In this document: positions 51,320 through 61,000 of the stretch, piece by piece
Position numbering within the stretch: the first letter of the stretch is position 1
Layout: every line of letters starts with the position of its first letter
NCBI GenBank assembly: GCA_008711295.1
Contig: VUYV01000615.1
Span: forward strand, 155,196-219,195
DNA from: Anarhynchus alexandrinus
Taxonomy: Eukaryota; Chordata; Aves; Charadriiformes; Charadriidae
Direction of reading: 5' to 3'
DNA length: 64,000 nt
Position numbers and translations under genes: made by a program
The notes under the pieces: model-generated
Seen by the model: only the letters and a program-made list of their open reading frames with translations
Told to the model about the DNA's origin: nothing
Database searches by the model: none

Positions 51320-51991
51320 GCGGCTTCCCCGGGCGGGGGCGGGGGCGCGCGGCCCTCCGGTGGCCCGCGGGCGTCTCTGTGCGAAGGGTGGGTCTGGAGG
51401 CGGCGGCGGGCCGGCCGGAGGAGGAGCCGGTGGAGGTGCCCGGCGGGTGGGTGGCAGCGCGGTTTGAGCCCCTTGGCTGCCAGAGGCGTTCGCCCACCTT
51501 TGCTGTTGTTGGCCTCGAATAGACGGGACTGGTGGCAGCTGCTGCTGCAGGAGGGTTTGGACGATAATCTGCTGTGTCTAGTCGCTGGATCATTAAATTT
51601 AGCAGGCACTGAACAGGGATTCTATAGGAGGTAGGATGAGTCTCTGCTCGGTCCCTGCTGCGTGGGACGGGGTTAAGTACGCCGGCGAGTGTCTTGCCTG
51701 TGCATCCTGTCTGGACATGGGCTGTTTTCATAGCTGCACTAGGAAGGTACACAGGGTGACATGCAGGTCTCTACCCAGGCATCTCTTTCTCTGAGAATAT
51801 ATGAAAAGTCTTCTGCCCTGAAAGTTCAGACTCGCACTTTCTAGCAGCAGTGGCCCTTTGCTAAGTCATATGTTTTGTCATAGCCACAGCTTCTGAGCTG
51901 GCTGTTTGAAAGGATGCTTTATCTTCCAGCTCAGGCAGAGAGTTACATATATGAAATAAACAACTGTCTGTCTTTTTTTTTCTCTACTTAG
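51320..51991 (+). other. LRRC45 5' region: first coding exon(s) not identified
   Basis: The sequence passes from CpG-rich to ordinary composition by about 51600. LRRC45 residues 1-73 should be encoded upstream of 51992, but no plus-strand frame here gives a convincing match. A fragment flanked by splice-like signals (about 51554-51632) was considered and left uncalled. It is probably 5' UTR and/or intron sequence. Confidence 0.5.
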
Positions 51992-52053
51992 GTGTAAAAC
52001 TTCTGGTGCATGGTCTTTGTTCCAACACCACAGTCAAATCTTTAGATTTGAAG
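51992..52053 (+). CDS. LRRC45: LRRC45 exon, LRR region (first one visible)
   Basis: The acceptor is tctctacttag and the donor is gtgagt. It encodes (G)[20 protein letters not shown] in phase 0 at its end. Human has GATLLLRGLCANTVLRFLDL, so this corresponds to about residue 74 onward. Confidence 0.95.
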
Positions 52054-55000
52054 GTGAGTCTGTGCAAATCGAATTAAGACAAAGAGGTGGAGAAGGAAAT
52101 AAGAGCACAAACTTGATCAGATTTAGAAATAGACAGTCCTGGTGCAGGATTGTTTTACAAGATGTGTACTTCTATAAAGTTCTTGTTCTCAAGTGACGCA
52201 GTCCTTGCCTCCCTAACACCATGTCACGACTGTCCAAAGTTAGTTTGCAGTTCATCTTTGTCCATTTTTATACAGTTACTCTGTTTTGAGAGGAAGTTAT
52301 TGCTGTGTATCATTTGTCAGTTGCTGCTTGGTCAGATGAGGCATATGTAGGCTTTTCTTTGGGTTTCTGTATTAATCAGTGAGTTACTAGTTGTTTGACT
52401 TGCGCTTCTGTAGGCTTCTGTTGGCTTGCCAGTGTCTTTCAGCTAGCCTGGGGCCTGGAACTAAGCGTTCGCTTTCAGATGTGATGATGCTCTACTGTGA
52501 GAGTGACTTTCTGTCTGTATTTCTCGGGCATGTAGCTATTGCCTTGAATCTGCAGTCCTAAACTGCATCACACCTTTCTTTCTCATCTGTGCTGGTGCTA
52601 GCCAGGCCCTTTGTGATGAAGCGTGTTAAAATGGTTCTGCTTATCTGGAATCAGCATTTTCCATGCCATCATGGGCTATGCTGATCCTGTGCTATCCTGT
52701 GATTTTTGTGAGCTCTTAGTCATGATGCCTCACAAGACTAGCGGTGTATGTGTCTGCCGTTCCTCCCGGAGTCTTTCATTTTGTGGAAAGCTGACTGATG
52801 TGTGAAACAAATGTTACTCAGACCATCTTTGACAGACTGAAATCGGCATTACAGCTGGGGCGCACCTGGTGGCGTTTGATGGGATGGCTGGATTGGGACA
52901 GGGAGTAGCCTACTGATCACCTGGGACTTTTGTTTCAGGGAAATAACCTGCGAACCATGGGAGCTGAGGCTTTGGGAAAACTTCTTAGGCAGAACAAATC
53001 CATCAGGAGGTAAAAAACTGTATCTACCTCTCTTTCTGCTATTCCTGCCAGGTGGAGCACAACATTAGAAAAGGGTTGAGGGTGTGTTTTGTTGGGGTAG
53101 AAGGAATGTCAAGTGGTGCAATTTCTTGTGAGGGATGGGACAGGTGAAGGAGTGAGAACTGGAGGTGCCCCTTCTGAGAATGCATGGCCTTAGCAGCATC
53201 TTGCTATCTAAAACTGAGTCCCTGTTAGGGGACCTGGGTGTTCGAATGGGTACCATGATCCAGGTGTCATTCAAGCTCTTGCAACTGTCTGTTTAGTCCA
53301 TGAACTCCAATCCTGTCTGATTTTCCCTAGCCTAATCTTGGAATGGAACAACCTTGGCGTGTGGGAGGAGGGCTTCTCTTTTTTCTGCCAAGGACTGGGA
53401 GCAAACAACTTTCTCCAGCGGCTAGATCTGCGCAATAACCAGATCAACCATCAAGGGGCTGGAGAGCTGGCCATGGCACTGAAACAAAATGCCAGTCTTC
53501 AGGAGCTGGGTAAGAGTGACTGGTTCTTTGCCCACCTACATATATGCATGCACGCACACATATATCTCCAGGTTTGTTGCAGGCTGCCCTGATCTCTGGT
53601 AGCTGATCAGTGTCATTCCCAACTCCTGTCAGTCTGGAGTGCTCTGCAGGCTTTGTGCAGGGAGTAGAGGTTGTAGTGGGAACTGTAACTGGAATCTCTG
53701 GAACCAAACCTGCAGGTGAAGATTGTGTGCTTGGAGCAGAATGGTTCTTAGTGGAGGAGGGAATGGGTTCATTCCCATTTGTGGATGCTGTTGGCATGCC
53801 TCATGCCAGACTGTGAGACTTACTTCACACTTGCTTTGTCCTTAGTGAGGAATTTTGCCAGAATTTCCTTCAGGAAAATGTGGCTCTTGATGACGATTCT
53901 TTCTCATCCACAGATTGTGGTTGCGGAAGGAAGGCTCGTGAGAAGAAAACGTAGACTTGTGTAGCTTTTGAACTGTAACAGCTTCCTGCATTTTACTGCA
54001 CTTAAGATTTGTCCTTGCCTTTCCTGCTTTGTCTGTCATTTTCCATCCTCATTCATCTTGAAAAGGGAGACAGTATTCACCTGTGTTTGTGCTGAGACCA
54101 TCTGGGATTAGTTAGCCATGCTTGTAGATATATAAGGAGCACGGTTTCTCTTGAGCCCTGTGCTTTTCAGCAGATGTGTGACTACCGGTGTGAAAGTTTG
54201 CTTTATGTATAGATTTGCGTTGGAATAATATTGGGCTTCTGGGTGGCCGAGCTCTGCTGAACTGCCTGCACAGCAACAAGACCCTGAAGAGGCTGGAGCT
54301 GGCTGGGAACAACGTTCCTAGTGACATCCTGAAAGCTGTGGGTAAGTATTACTTGTTGCACAGGAAAGCATCAGTTACTCCTTTCCCATTTCAGCACTTG
54401 AGGGACATAAGGCACTTGCTGCTCCAGAAGAGAGCTATCCCTCCTCCTCCTCTCTCTTTCTTAACAGCATTTGCACAGTACTCTGCATTGCTTTCTCTTG
54501 CTCTTTAATGAGGGCTGGTCAGGTTGGAGGTGTCACTTTTACCAGAAAGAGGAAAAAAAATATTTGGATTGAATTAGAGATTACTATGCCATGTGAATGT
54601 AGGAGAACTTGGGGCTCTAGTTTCCCTCTGAGTAGCCAAGTTGGGTTATGGCTAATGCAGCATGTCCTTTGTCGTTGTCCTACCCACAGTGGAGTTGAAT
54701 GGCTCTCCTGTGACTGGAGGCGATTTCAATTTGCCCCATCCCATCAATTTCACCCCACCTTGTGTCCGTAAGCTGAGAGCAGTCTCTCTATGTGGGCCAC
54801 TGTCCTGATGCTTCTGATAGCCAGGTGTCATCCTGAGCACTATCTCTTCCAGCGGTACTTGCTGTTCTGTTGCTTTAGAAACATGTGAATGCTCTCCTGC
54901 TCTCTCTGCATCAGAACAAGCCATGGATCACAACCAAGACCGTCAGACTATCCTGAGTGAGACCCAGAACCGAACGTACATACTCAGCAAGGAGGTTTTG

Positions 55001-58000
55001 AGTCTAAAGGATGAAAAGACCAAGCAGGTCAGCAATCTTACATGTTGCCAGTTCAAACGGGGCAGCTGGAATCCTATGCTTTCCCTCGGTGTCCCCATGA
55101 AACACTCAGTGACGGGATTATTGTGCACCTGAAGTTGCATGTGCATCTTTATGGACGGGCACACAGCATGGTTTAGTAAATTGGATTGCGTACAAGTATC
55201 TAAAGGGTGGGTTGGAGGAGGATGGAGCCAGACTCTTTTCAGTGGTTCCCAGTGACAGGACGAGGGGCAATGGGCACAAGTTGGAACATAGGAGGTTCCG
55301 TTCAAATATACGGAAAAACTTCTTTACGGTTAGGGTGACAGAGCAGTGGCACAGGCTGCCCAGGGAGGTTGTGGAGTCCCCTTCTCTGGAGATTTTCAAA
55401 ACCCGCCTGGATGCGATCCTGAGTAATGTGCTCTGGGCAATCCTGCTTTGGCAGGGGAGTTGGACTAGATGATCTCTAGAGGTTCCTTCCAACTCTGAAA
55501 ATTCCATGATTCTGGGTCCTTCCTCTGAGCTAGATTGCTCGGGAATCAAATCCATGTCAATACAGGTATGGACACAGGCCCTGCTGGACCTACTCACTCT
55601 GCATTCTGGAGGAGTTTCGGTGATTTTTTCCACCCATATTCGTGCTTTCGGTGGTTCTTTTGCAATTGGCTTGATATTTTCCAAGTGGTGAAAAAAACCT
55701 AGATATATGAGTCTGTTTTCCTTCTGACACCTAATGGTGCAGAGTCCCTATAGTTGATGACCTCAGTCAGATGTGCTAATGAACCTGTCTAACCTCCAGT
55801 TTGCTTGCTTTCAATAGAGTGGCTTGACGTGTCTTCAGCTGTCACTAGGAAGAAAAAGATGAGAAATGTAAATGGTTCAAGCTGATGTTGTTCATTTTAG
55901 AGTTGTAGAATGATGAGAGTTGGAAGGGACCTTGAAGATTATCGAGTTCCAACCCCCCTGCCCCGGGCAGGGACACCTCCCACTAGACCAGATTGCTCCA
56001 AGCCCCATCCAGCCTGGCCTTGAACACCTCCAGGAATGGGGCAGACACAACTTGGGGCAACCTGGGCCAGTGTCTCACCACCCTCACAGTAAAGAATTTC
56101 TTCCTGATATCTCATCTAAATCTCCCCTCTTTTAGTTTAAAACCATTCCCCCTCATCCCATCACTCCCCTTCCTGATCAAGAGTCCCTCCCCAGCTTTCC
56201 TGGAGCCCCTTTAGGCACTGGAAGAGGCTCTAAGGTCTCCCCGGAGCCTTCTCTTCTCCTGGCTGAACACCCCCAACTCTCTCAGCCTGTCCTCACAGCA
56301 GAGGGGCTCCAGCCCTCGCAGCATCTCTGTGGCCTCCTCTGGACCCACTCCAACAGGTCCCTGTCCTGCTAATGTTGGGGGCCCCCGAGCTGGAGGCAGC
56401 ACTGCAGGGGGCTCTCACAAGAGTGGAATAGAGGGGCAGAATCCCCTCCCTCGCCCTGCTGGCCACGCTGCTGGGGATGTAGCTTAGGATGTGGTTGGCT
56501 TTCTGGGCTGCCAGCGCACACTGCCAGCTCATGTTGAGCTTCTCATTGACCAACACCCCCAAGTCCTTCTCCTCAGAGCTGCTCTCAATCCATTCTCCAC
56601 CCAGCCTGGATTTGTGCTTGGGACTGCCCTGACCCACGTGCAGGACCTTGCACTTGGCCTTGTTGAACTTCATGACGTTTGCACAGGCCCACCTCACCAG
56701 CCTGCCCAGGTCCCTCTGGATGGCATCCCATCCCTCCGCCATGTCAACCGCCCCACACAGCTTGGTGTCATCTGCAAACTTGCTGAGCGTGCACTCAATC
56801 TCACTGTCCACATCACTGACAAAGTTGTTAAACAGTACTGGTCCCAATACTGACCCCTGAGGAATGCCAGTCATCACTGGTCACCACTTAAACATCAAGC
56901 CGTTGACTGCAACTCTTTGAGTGCAGCCATCCACCCAATTCCTTATCCAGTGAGTGGTCCATCCATCAAATCCACGTCTCTCCAATTTGGAGACAAGGAC
57001 GTCATGCGGGACAGTGTCAAATGCTTTGCACAGGTCCAGGCAGACGATGTCAGTTGCTCTTCCCTTATGTACCAATGCTGTAAAGCCATCGTAGAAGGCT
57101 ACCATATTTGTTGGGCACTATTTGCCCTTAGTGAAGCCACGTTGGCTGTCACCGATCACCTCCTTATTTTCCATGTGCCTTAGCATAGTTTCCAGGAGGA
57201 TCTGCTCCATGATATTGCTGGGCACAGAGGTGAGACTGACCAGCGTGTAGTTCCCCAGGTCTTCCTTTTTTCCCTTTTTAAAAACGGGTGTTATGTTTCC
57301 CCTTTTCCAGTCAGTGGGAACTTCACTGGACTGCCATGACTTCTCAAAGATGATGGAATATTTTCTCATAGATGTTTACCTTGTTCACAGTTCTTGGATT
57401 TGATGGACACTATAGACAAGCAGAGAGAAGAAATAGCCAGGAGTGGCAGGTGAGTTGGATGTCCGAGTGCTTTCTCCTCTTTGATAGCAGAATTGGGCCC
57501 TCTCCATTTCCTGCCAGACATTACCCACCTTTTTTTTTTCCTTTCTTTTTTTTTTTCCCCCAAATGTAGGGTGTCTACAGCACGAGTCAGCCAGCTGCAG
57601 GAAGCATTGGATGAGCAGCACTCTATTATGAATTCCCTGAAAGCCAAGTATGGAGGAGGAAAACCTTAGCCTTCCCACTGTTCTGTGCGGTATAGGCAGT
57701 GCTGAGCAGAGCTGTTAAGAAGGGGATAATCTTGTAGAGTGGCTGGCTTACTGTTTCGCTTAGTTCTGCAGTAATATCCAGAAATTATGATCAGATCAGT
57801 CCTTTGGGTTTGCCACACTAGATATTTAGCCTGCATTTAAGTAAAATTACAGTGCGTTGGTGTAAGAGCAAGTGAATTACAGAGGGCAAAAAGGGAAAAA
57901 AAAAGGATTGTGGGGATGGAATGGGGGAATGTTCCTCGCAGAGTTTACAGCATGGCAAGAGTCTGTACCTGCTTCCCCAGCAGTTGGCAGTATCCTCTGA

Positions 58001-61000
58001 GAACCACTGCAGATATGGAGGAACCTGATCAGCAAGATTGCATGCTTACCTGCTGTAGGTGACCCTGCTCTGTCAGGGGGGTTGGAATGGATGATCTCCA
58101 GAGGTCCCTTCCAACCCTGACCATTCTGTGGTTCTGTGATTCTTAGGAACAAAGAGGTGGAGCTGCCCAGAAGTGTTAGATTGTGTAGAGCCGTACGCAC
58201 ATGGCAGTGGTTAGATTTCAAACACTGATGAGCCTGGCTTGTTCAATTCTGTCAGGTAAAGGTAGTTTCATTATGCCATGCTGGAGTGTGGACATGTCCT
58301 TCATGTACAGAGTAAGAAAGTCGCTTCTGTTACCTGTGTTTAAAATTCTATCCCTGATTTTAAACAACCTTGCAGTGGTATAAATAGCCAGCTTTGTTCT
58401 CCCGTGAGAGTGGGCAAATCCTGGAGAGGTCCAGGCAGAGAAAAGAGCTCATGGAAGACAACACAGGGAAAACGTAATGAACACCAGGCTCTGAGAAGTC
58501 CCAGGTCACTCACTGTTTGCAAAAACTACTGGGTGCCTCTGATGAGGATGAGTGGTGTCCTTTTCCCAGGGCAAAAAAAAGCCTCATTTAGCTAGCCTGG
58601 TTTCATCCGCTGCCAGATGTGTGTTAACATCCTGTGCCATGTGGCGTAGAGAGCTCACTGGAATTGTCTCCCCTAGAAGGGACTCTGGAAGGTGTTTCTC
58701 TGTATAGGCTGCAGATGACTGAAGCTGCCCTGGCTCTCTCTGAGCAGAAGGTGCACAATTTGGGAGAGCTGCTGAATGCCACAAAACAGCAACAAACCAC
58801 CATGGCTGAGCGCCACTTTACAGAGCTCCAGCAGCAAAAGCAGGTGAGCTGGATAAGTCCTAGTTAGGTTTGAGAGCAGTGTTCCAGGTCATACCTGGTC
58901 TGTGTAGGTTTGGGGGATGCTGGATGGGATAGGCAAGCATGATTTTGAGTGAGTTAACTGCAGCTGCCATGACAAAAATTTTTGCGTAAATTAGACAGGT
59001 GAGTGCTGGGTGTGGAGAGGAGCCACGGTGTTTATGGGGTAGGCTGGGTTTACTTGTGTGTGGTGTTGGCAGTTGGAGTAGCAGTAGGTTGGCAGCGTGA
59101 GAACTAAGGTGAGTACAGGTTCATAATTTTGATTCTGTTTGCAGGAAGGTGCTGATCGGGAGGGCAAGCTTCTGCGTGACTTGTCTGCTGCCAGTGATAA
59201 AAATCTGCTGCTAAGAAACCAGGTGGGAAAGCAAGTCCAAGGCTGAGAAGCAGGACTTGGGCATTGTTCACTTCTGCTCTGTATATACGTCCTCTGCTTT
59301 GATCCCTGTTCGTGTCTCTGCTGATTGTTCTGTACTGCCAACTTTCTCTGCTAATAGGAAAAGAAAATCCTTTGTGGTGGTAATTTCCTTGTAGGTGGAT
59401 GAGTTGGAGAAGAAGTGCAAAGTTCAGCAGGATCAGCTCTTCCAGGTGAAACAAGACCTGACCAACACAACAGCAGAGCTGAAGCTGCGGGCCGTGCAGG
59501 CTGAAGGTGAGTGGAGGAGCAGAAACAGCTCGTGGACACCTATGGGTTGGGATTACTGTCCATGAGTCAATGGTGCAAGGCAGCCAAGGAGAAAGGTGGA
59601 AGACTTTGTCATAGAGTATAAGTAAATATAGCCTCTGTAGCGGGAATGCCATATTTGGGATATGCCTGCTTTTAATCTGCAGAACGCCTGGAAATGGAGA
59701 AGAGAAGATTTAAACAAAGCCTTGAAGACATGGAATCCCTTCGGATAAAAGAGGTAAGAATGGGGTTTCTGCAGCATCTCTTTGGTCCTGACATACAGGC
59801 GCCACTGGCGATCATTGTTTGCTGTGAGCTGCTCTTAAACAACTTTAAAAATTAGTGAACTTACTGTGGGAATAATAGGCCATTTCTACAAGCAAAGCCT
59901 AGCTGAAGAGATCACAAGACATTCTACCACCTGGTAAGATTTTGTAGCTTGCAAGAGTATGGACCAGAGAGCTATGGGATTCCACAAAAGAGGCTTGGAG
60001 GCTGGCCCCTGTGTCAGTCTTGCTATAAATAAGCAGTCTTGTCATGCTCACTGAAATAAAGATGCGTTAATGGAGGAAATCAAGACATACATGCCATATA
60101 CAACCAATCCTTTAAGGGAGCTCAGCTTGCTAGTTCCTTTTCTTATGCTTCAGGGGCATTTTGTCTGAGTGTGGACAGGACAAGAGGCTGTGATCCACTC
60201 TCTTTGGAGTGTTTATTGAGATGTGAAATCTCTCAAAAATAAAAACATACCAATAGATTTCTCTGAAGATTTTGAAATCTTGTAAGAAAAGACATAGGCC
60301 AGGAAGATTTTAGCCACATTACAACTAGAAAATTAGTCTCTGGTGTTTCGTACCACTTGAAGATGAGAGCTTGGACTCTGTATCTTTCATCTTGGTCTGG
60401 AAGGGATCTCTGTCTAAAGTTCCCAGTTTCTAGAGGGCAGATTCTGTCTATATTACAGTTTCCTAGTGGAGCTTTGAGGGAGGTAAGACTTTTGCTTCAG
60501 TTGTAGGTGGGTCAGTGAGAGGATGTTCTTTCTCATGCCAAATGGCTGTGCTGCTATGCCTGAGGATAGGAGTGGTTTTCTGGCACTTGCTTCAATGGTT
60601 TCTACTGCTTTGCAGGTGGATCATATGACACAGCACATTGAGGTCAGTGAACGTTCCATGCAGGACAGGATCCAGAGGCTGGAGGCCATCAGGATAGCTC
60701 TGGAGGAGGTGAGAAAGGATGCTCCAGGTGCGTTGGAATGCTCAGGTAGTGGTGGCAGAAGGCTGCCAGGAGAGCTTTGTGGAGTCTTCCATTGCTGACC
60801 TATGTAAAGATTGTCATGTACTGTAGGGAGGAACAGAAAGCAGCAGTTTACCAGCTAAAATTATTTTTACTGCTTTGACCTAAGGAATGAGAAGTTTCCA
60901 AGGAAAAACTTGTAGATTCTGATTGAACAAAAGTAAAGTTTCCATTGAACGTGGTTAGATTCTTACCAGGATTTGACTTGACAGGTTTCCCATGTGGTCC

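Larger units (their letters stand above)
50640..51500. promoter_or_regulatory. CpG island, probable bidirectional CENPX/LRRC45 promoter
   Basis: Extremely CpG- and GC-rich DNA covers CENPX exons 1-4, the gap and about 180 bp beyond it. Divergent genes with their starts here imply a shared promoter, as in the human locus. The core itself probably lies in or next to the N gap. Individual factor sites were not assigned. Confidence 0.7.
55028..57390 (+). other. LRRC45 intron rich in CR1 (2.4 kb)
   Basis: More than three quarters of this intron is CR1-derived: one sense 3' fragment (55195-55516) and a longer antisense copy (55895-57365). Only short unique stretches remain, including the acceptor segment 57366-57390. 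Confidence 0.85.

Noticed and set aside
51554..51632. Possible LRRC45 exon between gctgctgcag and gtagga
   Set aside because: The reading EGLDDNLLCLVAGSLNLAGT looks faintly repeat-like but does not align with the expected LRRC45 residues 30-73, and it does not join in phase to 51992 convincingly.
50941..51752. Minus-strand ORFs of 222 and 256 codons across the CENPX start region
   Set aside because: They run through the N gap and through spliced CENPX exons and introns in CpG-rich sequence. The spliced CENPX model explains the real coding pieces (ETVDRLLRLHF and others).
56293..57369. Minus-strand ORFs inside the LRRC45 intron as a host gene
   Set aside because: They carry reverse transcriptase motifs ([17 protein letters not shown]) and belong to a defective CR1 element.
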